Positions 18,767-27,178 of a stretch of DNA of 64,000 nt are shown here, one piece after another. The DNA lies in assembly GCF_024519285.1 (NCBI RefSeq), contig NZ_JAMZCY010000009.1:248001-312000 (forward strand), given 5' to 3'. The notes beneath the pieces are model-generated. The model was not told the DNA's origin, searched no databases, and saw only the letters and a program-made list of their open reading frames with translations. The stretch comes from Cohnella sp. WQ 127256. GTDB taxonomy: Bacteria > Bacillota > Bacilli > Paenibacillales > Paenibacillaceae. A program made the translations under genes and the position numbers. Numbering within the stretch: position 1 is the stretch's first letter; the number at the start of each line of letters is the position of its first letter.

Positions 18767-18797
18767 AGCCGGGGGAGGTTACCCCTCCGACCCGGCT
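18767..18797 (-). terminator. Probable terminator after the 145-residue orphan gene
   Basis: GC-rich hairpin with outer arms AGCCGGG / CCCGGCT and inner GGAGG/CCTCC pairing. On the minus strand it is followed by an AT-rich tract with only a short T run. It lies between the orphan gene and the LysR gene. Confidence 0.6.
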
Positions 18798-18818
18798 GTC
18801 TTGAAAATGATAAATGCC

Positions 18819-19256
18819 TTAACGGCGTTTACGGTTATTTTTAATTAGTGTCATACGCCGAGAGTGCCGCAACCAAGAATAATACGTTTTCAAATCTCGG
18901 AGCTCCATTGTTTCGGACATTCTACCTAGGAAGGTTACGATAATCATCTTATGCAGTGGATTGCCCAGTAAATCGGTTTCGGTCTCACTTATAGCGAACT
19001 CAGCAACAAATACGAGATCTTCATCGATCGTATACACATCCTGCTCATTCCGATAATAAGAGACGATACGATCTTCCTTCAGACATTCCCACAAATACTC
19101 GGCAATGTCAGAGTAACCAGTTTTCTCACTTTCGACCCGATCAGTCCAACGAGTACGAGCGTGATTGGTTATGACGATATCGACAACTTTCTTATCCCCT
19201 AGAACGACATGGAATGGCTCATAAGTATTCCAACGCTCCGTATTTTTATCCTTCAC
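18819..19256 (-). CDS. Uncharacterised 145-residue protein
   Basis: I do not recognise this protein with certainty. It starts at a GTG with an AAGGGG ribosome binding site eight bases upstream. It is soluble and charged. A segment ITNHARTRWTDRV (about residues 29-41) is followed by the acidic helix YSDIAEYLWECLKEDRIV, then beta strands (VYTIDEDLVFVAEF, KMIIVTFLGRM) and a very basic tail ending NNRKRR. The HARxRWxxRV pattern followed by a helix and strands is reminiscent of DUF4258/RelE-like folds; that is a weak resemblance only. It stands alone with its own terminator between the ABC importer and the LysR gene, and no antitoxin-like partner is adjacent. Confidence 0.7.
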   Translation of the reverse strand: MKDKNTERWNTYEPFHVVLGDKKVVDIVITNHARTRWTDRVESEKTGYSDIAEYLWECLKEDRIVSYYRNEQDVYTIDEDLVFVAEFAISETETDLLGNPLHKMIIVTFLGRMSETMELRDLKTYYSWLRHSRRMTLIKNNRKRR

Positions 19257-19386
19257 CGGGCTATCCCCTTCCCGATTCTAGGTATATTTACTTAATCTAC
19301 CCATGAACACCTAGGAACTTAAGTCTATTTTACCGCATCTATTCCCGAGGATTCAACAATAAAATAAAATGTTCCTTATTCACTAG

Positions 19387-20181
19387 CTACCCAAGAACGA
19401 TCCGATCATCTGACAATTGATGTCCACTAATTCGTTCAAATTCTCCTAGAAGCTGTGCGACGGTTAAGTTCGTTTTCCTTTCTTCAGGAATATCCAAAAT
19501 AATACGGCCTTTATCCATCATAATTAAGCGGTTACCAAGTCGGATCGCTTGCTCCATATTGTGCGTTACCATGAGTGTCGTTAGCTTCATATCGCGGACA
19601 ATCTCTTCTGTAAGACGTGTAATCAATTCTGCCCTTGCAGGATCCAAAGCTGCTGTATGCTCATCCAGAAGGAGGATTTGTGGCTTCGTGAACGTCGCCA
19701 TTAGCAAGCTAAGCGCTTGACGTTCACCTCCTGATAATAATCCTACCTTGGCACTCATACGATTCTCCAGACCGATTCCTAAGCGTGAGAGCTGTTCGCG
19801 GAATAATTTCCGTTTCGCCGATGTCGCTCCCCAGCCCAGTCCTCGTCTTAGCCCCCGTTTATAAGCCATCGTCAAATTTTCTTCGATCGTCATACGAGGC
19901 GCAGTACCGGCCATCGGATCTTGGAATACCCGTCCGATCCAACGGCTTCTCTTGTACTCGGGAACTTGCTGAATCGCATTCCCATCGATTTTCACTTCAC
20001 CGATATCGGGCTTCATTACACCAGAAATGAGATTCATTAAGGTCGACTTTCCGGCACCATTACTACCAATGACAGTAACGAAATCTGCAGGCTTAAATTT
20101 CAGGTTTGCATTCATTAAAGCTATTTTCTCATCCGGTGTTCCCGGGTTGAATAATTTAGTTACGTTTATCAAGTCCAGCAT
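19387..20181 (-). CDS. ABC transporter ATP-binding protein (TrpZ/LivF-like)
   Basis: The 264-residue ATPase has Walker A GSNGAGKSTLMN near residue 39, signature LSGGERQALSL near residue 149 and Walker B QILLLDEHTAALDPA near residue 170. It is the third gene of a binding protein-permease-ATPase operon. Its start overlaps the permease stop as TAATG. It powers import of the ligand captured by the downstream-named lipoprotein. Such three-gene systems include the tryptophan/tyrosine importer TrpXYZ of streptococci. Confidence 0.9.
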   Translation of the reverse strand: MLDLINVTKLFNPGTPDEKIALMNANLKFKPADFVTVIGSNGAGKSTLMNLISGVMKPDIGEVKIDGNAIQQVPEYKRSRWIGRVFQDPMAGTAPRMTIEENLTMAYKRGLRRGLGWGATSAKRKLFREQLSRLGIGLENRMSAKVGLLSGGERQALSLLMATFTKPQILLLDEHTAALDPARAELITRLTEEIVRDMKLTTLMVTHNMEQAIRLGNRLIMMDKGRIILDIPEERKTNLTVAQLLGEFERISGHQLSDDRIVLG

Positions 20182-21107
20182 CAGGCATTACCTCCTTTAC
20201 CAGGTAAGACCGAAGCCATAAGCTCCATAGTTCGTTTACGCGCAACCTTTTTCTGCCTCATGACACGACGAACATAAGGGACGACAAGTGCAACAATAAC
20301 GATAAGGGCAGTAACCAACCTCAAATCTGAGGCAGGAAATAACTTGTTCCTCAGTGCCAAAGCGACAACAATTCGATAAACAATTGAACCGAGTACAACA
20401 GCTAGCGTCGCGATGAATACCGTCCTTGCTCCTAAGATGGCTTCGCCGATAATGACCGAAGCCAAACCAATGACGATAATCCCAACACCCATTGAAGTAT
20501 CCGCAAAGCCGGATTGCTGTGCTATTAACGAACCAGAAACCGCTACCAATCCATTGGATAAGCTAATCCCAAGAATCTTAGTGCGGTCAGTGTTCGCGCC
20601 AAGGCTGCGAATCATTTTATCATTGTCTCCCGTCGCTCTTAGTGCAAGACCAATGTCCGTATGCAGGAATGCATCCAACAATAGCTTCACGATAATGACG
20701 GAGATTCCAGCAACAAGAATAAACAAACCTATCGGCTTCATGATCGGCGACAACAAAGTGTCCATGTTAACCATTGATGTATTTGGTTTCCCCATAATCC
20801 GAATGTTGATGGAGTAAAGGGCAATCATCATGAGGATACCCGCCAATAGTCCGTTAACTTTCCCCTTAGTATGTAGAAGTCCCGTACAGGCACCAGCCAC
20901 TAGTCCCCCAGCAAATGCAGCCAAGGTAGCAAAGATAGGATTATAGCCTTGCGTGATCATAACCGCTGTGATCGCCCCTCCCGTTGCGTAGCTTCCGTCC
21001 ACGGTTAAATCAGGGAAATCTAGGATGCGGAATGTGATATAAACCCCTAGAGCCATTAAAGCGTAGAGAAGACCCGACGCTGTGGCACCGTAAATCGAAT
21101 CAAGCAT
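20181..21107 (-). CDS. ABC transporter permease (branched-chain amino acid type, TrpY-like)
   Basis: The 308-residue membrane protein has about eight hydrophobic segments and belongs to the BPD_transp_2 permease class. It starts MLDSIYGATASGLLYALMAL with the early LDFPDLTVDGSYATGG segment typical of this subgroup. An AGGAGG ribosome binding site precedes the ATG. A basic C-terminal tail (RRVMRQKKVARKR) follows the last membrane segment. It is coupled to the ATPase gene by a one-base overlap. Only one permease gene is present, so a homodimeric channel is likely. Confidence 0.9.
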   Translation of the reverse strand: MLDSIYGATASGLLYALMALGVYITFRILDFPDLTVDGSYATGGAITAVMITQGYNPIFATLAAFAGGLVAGACTGLLHTKGKVNGLLAGILMMIALYSINIRIMGKPNTSMVNMDTLLSPIMKPIGLFILVAGISVIIVKLLLDAFLHTDIGLALRATGDNDKMIRSLGANTDRTKILGISLSNGLVAVSGSLIAQQSGFADTSMGVGIIVIGLASVIIGEAILGARTVFIATLAVVLGSIVYRIVVALALRNKLFPASDLRLVTALIVIVALVVPYVRRVMRQKKVARKRTMELMASVLPGKGGNA

Positions 21108-21168
21108 AGTTTAGCCTCCTAAAGAGAGAAATGGGGTGAACGACGGGAGTCGTCCACCCCAATTTCTG

Positions 21169-22251
21169 TTACTGGATAATATTCGTTTCTTTGTCTTTAA
21201 CTTTATCCTTCATAGCATCCGTAACTGTTATACCTTGTGCTTCTGCAGCTTTCAGATTAAGAATCAAATCAAGCTTATCTGGAATTGTAACTTTCATATC
21301 TGCAGGCTTCTTACCATTCTTAAGAACATCTACAGCCATTTGACCGACTTGGTAACCGTGGTCATAATATTTGAAGCCAACTGTTGCGAAAGCACCCTTC
21401 TCCACAGTATCTCTATCGCTTGAGAAGAAAGGAATTTTCTTATCATTGGCAACTTGAATGATGGATTCCACTGCGCTAACGACGCTATTATCTAGCGTAA
21501 TGTAGATAGCATCGGCGCGACCGATTAACGATTCTGCTGCTTGCTTAACCTCGGAAGTATTAGCTGCTGCCGCTCTCACAAGCTTAATATCATGGGCAGC
21601 TAACGCTTCTTCAGCAATCTTCGCCATAATGACCGCATTCTCTTCACCTTCGTTAATAACAATACCTACGTTCTTAACATTCGGGAAATCACTTGCGATG
21701 AAGTCCATAAGATCCTTGATCGCTTGCGGATTTGTGTCAGAAGCTCCGGAAACATTACCACCTGGTTGGTCAAGGTTTGTTACGATGTTTGCTGCAAGTG
21801 GATCCGTTACTGCTGCGAACAATATCGGTGTATCCTTTACACTTTGTGCTACGGATAAAGCGGATGGAGTTGCGATACCGATAATGAGGTCATTTTTCTC
21901 TGCGGCAATTTTCTGAGCAATCGATAAATTGTTCGTGGAATCCGCTTGTGCGATATTGAGGTCTACAGTAAGGTTATCCCCTTCGACGATACCTGCATCT
22001 TTAAGCGCTGCCATAATTCCTTCACGAGTAGCGTCCAGCGAGGGATGCTCTACATATTGAGAAATCGCGATCTTGTACTTGGTCGCAGTAGCGTTCGATT
22101 CAGAAGGCGCAGCTGATGTCGTTGCTGACGCAGTCGCGGACGGTGATGCCGCTCCAGATTCTTTTGCGTTTTCATTTTTGCTTCCGCATCCTGCTACAAC
22201 GAGTAGTGCTGCAGCGGATAGCATGACTGTAGATAATAATTTCTTCTTCAT
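21169..22251 (-). CDS. ABC transporter substrate-binding lipoprotein (PF04392 type, TrpX-like)
   Basis: The 360-residue lipoprotein starts MKKKLLSTVMLSAAA with a lipobox VAGCGSK. It has a long Ser/Ala/Thr-rich linker after the lipid cysteine, then a two-lobed periplasmic binding domain beginning YKIAISQYVEHPSLDATREG. The segments TPSALSVAQSVKDTPILFAA and NVGIVINEGEENA are characteristic of the ABC_sub_bind family, whose studied members bind aromatic amino acids. The ATG at 22251 is favoured by the GAGGGG site. The promoter overlaps a palindrome at 22347-22367, suggesting repression by an unidentified factor. Confidence 0.9.
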   Translation of the reverse strand: MKKKLLSTVMLSAAALLVVAGCGSKNENAKESGAASPSATASATTSAAPSESNATATKYKIAISQYVEHPSLDATREGIMAALKDAGIVEGDNLTVDLNIAQADSTNNLSIAQKIAAEKNDLIIGIATPSALSVAQSVKDTPILFAAVTDPLAANIVTNLDQPGGNVSGASDTNPQAIKDLMDFIASDFPNVKNVGIVINEGEENAVIMAKIAEEALAAHDIKLVRAAAANTSEVKQAAESLIGRADAIYITLDNSVVSAVESIIQVANDKKIPFFSSDRDTVEKGAFATVGFKYYDHGYQVGQMAVDVLKNGKKPADMKVTIPDKLDLILNLKAAEAQGITVTDAMKDKVKDKETNIIQ

Positions 22252-22345
22252 TTCATGACCCCTCTTCAATTTTTATTTTTTTCTTAATCAGCTTAAAGCT
22301 GTAACGCTTCCTCTAGGTACAGTAATACAATGAATTGTTACTAGT

Positions 22346-22372
22346 TTAATAGTCTATTTCACTATTAGTCAA
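22346..22372 (-). promoter_or_regulatory. Promoter with overlapping palindrome for the TrpXYZ-like operon
   Basis: On the minus strand TTGACT and TATTAA are spaced 15 bases. A perfect 7-base inverted repeat, TAATAGT (22347-22353) and ACTATTA (22361-22367), covers the spacer and -10. Overlap with the promoter suggests a repressor site. Confidence 0.45.
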
Positions 22373-22402
22373 TTCTAATCTTTTTTATTTGATCGGCTAA
22401 TT

Positions 22403-22440
22403 TAAAAAACAGAAAAGTTCTCTACATAATAGAGAACTTT
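22403..22440 (-). terminator. Intrinsic terminator after ylbG
   Basis: Perfect 11-bp stem AAAGTTCTCTA / TAGAGAACTTT with a 5-base loop, then TCTG and six T on the minus strand. It separates ylbF-ylbG from the ABC importer operon. Confidence 0.85.
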
Positions 22441-22471
22441 CCCGCTGTATCGCATATTCCATATGATGATT

Positions 22472-22735
22472 TTACAATCCGTAAAACCGGGTTTTGTCAG
22501 GTACATTTTTCTCGTACTCTGTTTTTATTTCATTACGATAAGAGCGTTCAATCTTACGCACGAAGGGTAACCGCTGCAAGTTACGAACGGCATCCTCCGC
22601 CACATCTGCATTCATGTACATGACAGCATACTGCATTTTCCGAGACATGTAATGCAAAGTTCCGTATTTATCCAGCCCTCTGGCTGCTTTCGAATCGCTA
22701 AACCATACGATATAACCTGTCCGTTCGGCGAACAT
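22472..22735 (-). CDS. ylbG: YlbG family protein (DUF2129)
   Basis: This 87-residue cytosolic protein matches the DUF2129/YlbG family of unknown function: TGYIVWFSDSKAARGLDKYG at the start, then LHYMSRKMQYAVMYMNAD and LPFVRKIERSYRNEIKTEY. An AGGAGG ribosome binding site precedes the ATG. It follows ylbF by 32 bp, as in Bacillus, and is ended by a strong terminator. Confidence 0.9.
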   Translation of the reverse strand: MFAERTGYIVWFSDSKAARGLDKYGTLHYMSRKMQYAVMYMNADVAEDAVRNLQRLPFVRKIERSYRNEIKTEYEKNVPDKTRFYGL

Positions 22736-22767
22736 ATCTAACCTCCTGCTTCAACTCAGATCTTAAG

Positions 22768-23289
22768 TTAACCACAGCCTCCGCTTCCGCATGAGCAGCT
22801 GCCGCCATTCCCGCAGCCTGATGCTTTGGGGTTCGGATTATTGTCAGGAACCTTAATGGTTTGCGACACGGCATGTGCCAACGTACGGGATATATCATTA
22901 AGCAATTCATCCAAAGAATTTTCCGCTGCTTTATACTTTCGCACGGATTCCACCTGGTCAAGTCGGCTTTCCGCCGCATACACTTCGTCCAGAGCGGCAT
23001 TATAATCCGGATGAAACCTTCCAAACCGTTCACATTCAGCGAACTTCTCTTTCGCCTTGGCGAATTGCTTCGTTAGGTTCTGCACCTCGATGTCTTGACT
23101 CAGTTGTTCTTTCCAATACACATATTCCGCAGCAAAAGCGGACTTTTTAAGCGAATCCCCCAGCTCGAAGGCATGGGAAACGAGTAACGCCATATCCGCG
23201 TTCACGCTCTCCATAATACCTTGTTCTGCCGCAGGGAGGGTTTGAATCATGCTGGCCACCGGCCTCACCTCACCTTTCGGCTTTGCCAT
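22768..23289 (-). CDS. ylbF: YlbF family regulator (Y-complex component)
   Basis: YlbF, with YmcA and YaaT, forms a complex in Bacillus that affects RNase Y-dependent RNA processing, competence, biofilm and sporulation and carries Fe-S clusters. The 173-residue protein is largely helical (YWKEQLSQDIEVQNLTKQFA) and ends in a cysteine/glycine tail CGNGGSCSCGSGGCG with five cysteines, a likely cluster ligand region. The true start could be the ATG at 23250. ylbG is directly downstream. The other complex partners are not in the window. Confidence 0.85.
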   Translation of the reverse strand: MAKPKGEVRPVASMIQTLPAAEQGIMESVNADMALLVSHAFELGDSLKKSAFAAEYVYWKEQLSQDIEVQNLTKQFAKAKEKFAECERFGRFHPDYNAALDEVYAAESRLDQVESVRKYKAAENSLDELLNDISRTLAHAVSQTIKVPDNNPNPKASGCGNGGSCSCGSGGCG

Positions 23290-23324
23290 ACCCCACTATA
23301 ATAACATAAATTGATCCTTTTCGG

Positions 23325-25316
23325 TCAAACGGTTTCAAGCTCTTCCAGCGGAGGAATAAATATCATCACTTCATTAATTTCATCCGCTTCTAGGATAACC
23401 GAATCTGACCTAGAGCTAGGGTTCCCATTCTCTCCGTCCTGGTTACTAAGCTTTATTTGCCATTGGCCCATGACCGACCAGCTTGCTCCATTGTCCTTTA
23501 CTACCTTGGGTACGAACGCTTGAGCACTTCCATTATGATCCATACGAATGGATGCTTGCCAAGCAATTGCTCGTAAGATCAACTCCTTACGAGTGGATGA
23601 ATGATACGTTCTAGGAGTCGTAATCCACGTTGCAGGAATATCCGATACTCCTGGAAACAGTTCATTTGCGTCCGGTAAAGTCCGATCTGATTCAAACATG
23701 GACAGCGTATGACGTCTATACACCCAGCCCGACTCCTCCTCTCCATCCTCATCATGACTTGCTTCAACATTATCGTCATTAATGGAACCCTCTTGCGTTC
23801 TATCTAGTGGTGGTAAACCTATTTTCTGTAGTCTTGTGCGTAATTTCGGATAAGAGGCAGCGTCGATGATAAAGTCCCGATCCCCAACTTGCTCGATTAG
23901 CTTCTCCGCCATCTCTGAATCTTGTTTAAGTATTTCCGCAACATCCTTATTATCTGTACGAAGTAGCATGACTTCAGCAAAGTATATTTTACCAAGCGGC
24001 TTAAACCAATCCTCTAGTGCCTGGACAACCTGCCCCGGCAATGTATATTGGCTTTCCACCTGCAAAAAATCAACAACAAAGCTATTTGTGTACCCCCTGT
24101 TAAAGGCTCTGCTACAAGCATTTGGGGACATTCGATAAATAAATATAGCATCCGCAGTCACCCTATCCGCTATTTCATTTAGCACCCAGCGTTGTCTTAG
24201 CCCTGTTTCAGGCGGAACGAGAATTTCACCATCTGGCTGTACGAATATAGCCGGAAGTCCTATGGTGTCGGAGAGGTTAAGCAAGACATCTTGCGCTCCG
24301 ATAAGGCCAATCTTTTTCCTGAATACAGCTTTATTACGACAAATGCCTCGTTCCACCCATCCGAACGCTTCCAGAAGTCCGAGCCACTTATTTATCGATT
24401 CTTCTTGATTGCTTGTAATTTGCAGTTGATCCTCTTCGTACCACTCCATCGTTCTCAACGAGAATATTACCGATGCTGTCAAATGCAATACCGGTTGAAT
24501 GGCTCCGTATCTGTCCATGACGAGTTCATGTAATCTAATATCCGCTTCCATAGGAGACTGCGATATCCAGTTGTTCAGCTCAGAATCAGATATGCGGATT
24601 TCATTACCCACCTTCTGTAGTACTTTGCAGCACAAGCCAACATCAATTGCCAATGCGACGGGAGAAGGTAATTGTTCATGGAACGGATAATCCAGGGATA
24701 AGCATGACAATTCCTCTGAAGTCAATCGCATCTCCTCCGCTATTCGAGTAATGGAAGAACGAGGAATAGCTCCCTTTCCCTTGGTTGTCCAGGAGAACGG
24801 CTGACGATGAATGGCCTGCCAAGCGGATAACAATTCCAGTGACAACGGAAGACGATAAGGTGTGGGCTTAAACGTGATCTCACGTGAAACCAAATCCGTT
24901 AAAGCATCACCCTTTACGGGAACCAGCAAGTGCTGCCAAAGAGGAACATTATCTGTTGGGATATAGAGCAGTTGATCTCCCCATGCTTTGCGAACCGCAA
25001 ACAAGATACCACTTCTACGTAGCTGTGCCACGGAAATGCGAATTTCAGCTCCTGTCATAGCCGTCGTCTGCTCCAACGAGTTGATTAGATCTTTAATCTC
25101 AAAAGGGTGAGCAGCGAATCGAATGAGAATCCCTCTAAGAACGTGATAACAAGAGGATTTCCCATATCGTTGTACCCATGTCGTTGCCCACTCGTGGCTG
25201 CTCAATATTTCCTCGAGCTTCAGCCCTTGATCTGATCTACTCTTGATCGTCGGTTCACTAACAATCAGCAGCTTAATCGCATCCGGAAGCCGTTTTATAG
25301 ACATTGTTAAATTCAT
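23325..25316 (-). CDS. Helicase-associated protein with XPB-N-terminal-like domain
   Basis: The 663-residue protein has no Walker motifs. The region about 380-500 (AIFVQPDGEILVPPETGLRQ, YTNSFVVDFLQVESQYTLPG, VVQALEDWFKPLGKI) matches the domain found at the N-terminus of XPB/Ssl2 helicases (often labelled Helicase_C_3). The N-terminal half looks like winged-helix repeats, and an acidic linker (HDEDGEEESG) precedes the C-terminal part. The ATG at 25316 has a perfect GGAGGAG ribosome binding site. It lies 29 bp downstream of the XPB helicase gene, so it probably makes a partner subunit of that helicase. Its function is inferred from this association. Confidence 0.82.
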   Translation of the reverse strand: MNLTMSIKRLPDAIKLLIVSEPTIKSRSDQGLKLEEILSSHEWATTWVQRYGKSSCYHVLRGILIRFAAHPFEIKDLINSLEQTTAMTGAEIRISVAQLRRSGILFAVRKAWGDQLLYIPTDNVPLWQHLLVPVKGDALTDLVSREITFKPTPYRLPLSLELLSAWQAIHRQPFSWTTKGKGAIPRSSITRIAEEMRLTSEELSCLSLDYPFHEQLPSPVALAIDVGLCCKVLQKVGNEIRISDSELNNWISQSPMEADIRLHELVMDRYGAIQPVLHLTASVIFSLRTMEWYEEDQLQITSNQEESINKWLGLLEAFGWVERGICRNKAVFRKKIGLIGAQDVLLNLSDTIGLPAIFVQPDGEILVPPETGLRQRWVLNEIADRVTADAIFIYRMSPNACSRAFNRGYTNSFVVDFLQVESQYTLPGQVVQALEDWFKPLGKIYFAEVMLLRTDNKDVAEILKQDSEMAEKLIEQVGDRDFIIDAASYPKLRTRLQKIGLPPLDRTQEGSINDDNVEASHDEDGEEESGWVYRRHTLSMFESDRTLPDANELFPGVSDIPATWITTPRTYHSSTRKELILRAIAWQASIRMDHNGSAQAFVPKVVKDNGASWSVMGQWQIKLSNQDGENGNPSSRSDSVILEADEINEVMIFIPPLEELETV

Positions 25317-25345
25317 CGGTATACTCCTCCCTCTGTTGATACCAC

Positions 25346-27019
25346 TCAGTGGACCCACTGGTCTACGTGATAAGGGTAGCCTTGCTCCAACAAAAATCGC
25401 CCTCGATTCCGCGAAAACTCCACCTCATCCGTCCCATCGCTCACCAACGAATAGAAAGTCGCTTCTGCACCTGACTTTTTTGGCCGTAATATCCGACCTA
25501 ACCGCTGCGCTTCCTCTTGTCTCGAACCAAAGCTACCTGACACTTGAATCGCAATCGTGGCATCCGGTAGATCCACTGCAAAGTTTGCAACCTTAGACAC
25601 GAGGAGAACATCGATATCACCTTCATTGAATCGGTCGAACAACAGCTTACGACTTAGATGGGGCATCTCGCCAGTAATCAAGGGAAGGGACAATTCACTC
25701 GATAGCTTGTGCAACTGGTCCAGATATTGTCCAATAACAAGTGTAGGCTTCCCACTATGGCGCTGTAGCAAGCTTTTAACCACTTCCGTCTTACGTGGAT
25801 TTTCTCCAGCGATCCGATGACGACTCCGTTTAGATGCAGTAGAATAAGATATCGCCGTCTCTGCGTCTAACGGTACTCTTACTTCTGTACAAGTTGCGTG
25901 CGCGATCCAACCTTTTCTCTCCATTGTTTTCCACGGTACTTCATAGCGTTTCGGACCGATCAAGGCGAACGCATCCCCTTCTCGTCCATCCTCACGCACG
26001 AGTGTAGCCGTCAACCCCAGCCTTCTGGTCGCTTGTATGTCTGCTGTTATCCGAAACACGGGGGCCGGAAGTAAATGAACCTCGTCGTAAATAATGAGTC
26101 CCCAATCTCGATTGACGAACAGCTGTAGGTGAGGATATTCTTCGTCTTTGGAACGTCGATGTGTAAGTACTTGATAAGTCGCAACCGTCACCGGCTTCAC
26201 GTTCTTCATCTGTCCCGTATATTCTCCAATCTCTTGCTCCGAAAGGGTTGTATTCTTAAGCAGCTCCGCGATCCATTGGGTAACGGACACTCTATTCGGT
26301 GTTAAAATAAGCGTTGCACACTTTAGGCTGGCTATCGCAGCCATCCCGACCCACGTTTTACCTGCTCCACACGGAAGAACTACGATACCACTCCCGCCTT
26401 CATGGGTCGATTCGCCTTTTCCGAGTAAAGCTTGGACCGCATCATTCTGATAGTCTCTTAGCACTATAGGATTACCTGATGCTGTTTCGTTGCACAATGA
26501 AACCTCTAGTGCCTCTCCAATGTGAAAACCAGCCTCATCCTTGACTGGAAACCCTCGCGCCGCTAGCTCACGCTTAATCCAGCCTCGCGCAGAAGTCGGA
26601 ATGACAATATCCAGTCCGGTGGCGACGCCACTGAAAACCGATGCAACATCTTCCCAACCATATAACATGTCCAGCAATTCCTCGGTTTCCGCTGTCAGCG
26701 TTAATCCGTTCTCTGAGCTAACTAAGCGAAATTTCCCGTATCGCCCCATATGTGTGCGAATATCATCTTCCACGGTATGAGGAATTGTGTAACGGGATAA
26801 TTCAGCTAATCTCTCTAACACAAGCTGAGCGCTCCAACCTAATGCTGCGGCATTCCATAATGTAACTTGTGTGAGATGATAAGTGTGCCATATGCCAGGT
26901 CGCTTATGTAGTTCAGCAATTTCCTTAAGAAATTCTCGGGTTACCTCGTATTCGGGGTGTCGTTCATCGAGCAGCAGCATTCCATCCGATTGCACCCATA
27001 ACGGGCGGGTTGTATTCAA
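25346..27019 (-). CDS. Bacterial XPB-family DEAD/DEAH helicase
   Basis: XPB is an SF2 3'-5' helicase/translocase, studied for nucleotide excision repair in eukaryotes and archaea. The 557 residues have an N-terminal region typical of bacterial XPB (PLWVQSDGMLLLDERHPEYE, LTQVTLWNAAALG), then Walker A PCGAGKTWVGM near residue 216, the DEVH box IIYDEVHLLPAPV, motif III LGLTATLVREDGRE containing the XPB RED motif, and motif VI EEAQRLGRILRPK. It precedes the partner gene on the same transcript. DNA repair or transcription-linked remodelling is likely, but no bacterial role is shown by the sequence. Confidence 0.9.
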   Translation of the reverse strand: MNTTRPLWVQSDGMLLLDERHPEYEVTREFLKEIAELHKRPGIWHTYHLTQVTLWNAAALGWSAQLVLERLAELSRYTIPHTVEDDIRTHMGRYGKFRLVSSENGLTLTAETEELLDMLYGWEDVASVFSGVATGLDIVIPTSARGWIKRELAARGFPVKDEAGFHIGEALEVSLCNETASGNPIVLRDYQNDAVQALLGKGESTHEGGSGIVVLPCGAGKTWVGMAAIASLKCATLILTPNRVSVTQWIAELLKNTTLSEQEIGEYTGQMKNVKPVTVATYQVLTHRRSKDEEYPHLQLFVNRDWGLIIYDEVHLLPAPVFRITADIQATRRLGLTATLVREDGREGDAFALIGPKRYEVPWKTMERKGWIAHATCTEVRVPLDAETAISYSTASKRSRHRIAGENPRKTEVVKSLLQRHSGKPTLVIGQYLDQLHKLSSELSLPLITGEMPHLSRKLLFDRFNEGDIDVLLVSKVANFAVDLPDATIAIQVSGSFGSRQEEAQRLGRILRPKKSGAEATFYSLVSDGTDEVEFSRNRGRFLLEQGYPYHVDQWVH

Positions 27020-27100
27020 TCAGCATCCCTCCTTGCCTCTACATCGTTCCCTTTCTAGAATCGTTAATGCATTTTCTTGAAAACCGGTAGCTATAGCAAA

Positions 27101-27135
27101 GAGGCCTACTTCCCGATCACCGGAAAATAGACCTC
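27101..27135 (-). terminator. Probable terminator after the M20 amidohydrolase gene
   Basis: Imperfect hairpin with GAGGCCTAC (27101-27109) opposite ATAGACCTC (27127-27135) and further TTCCC/GGAAA pairing. On the minus strand a short T-rich tract follows. It is placed between the amidohydrolase stop and the XPB start. Confidence 0.6.
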
Positions 27136-27178
27136 CATCTTCAATATGATTTTCCTTTAGCCCCATCGAACGATCCGA

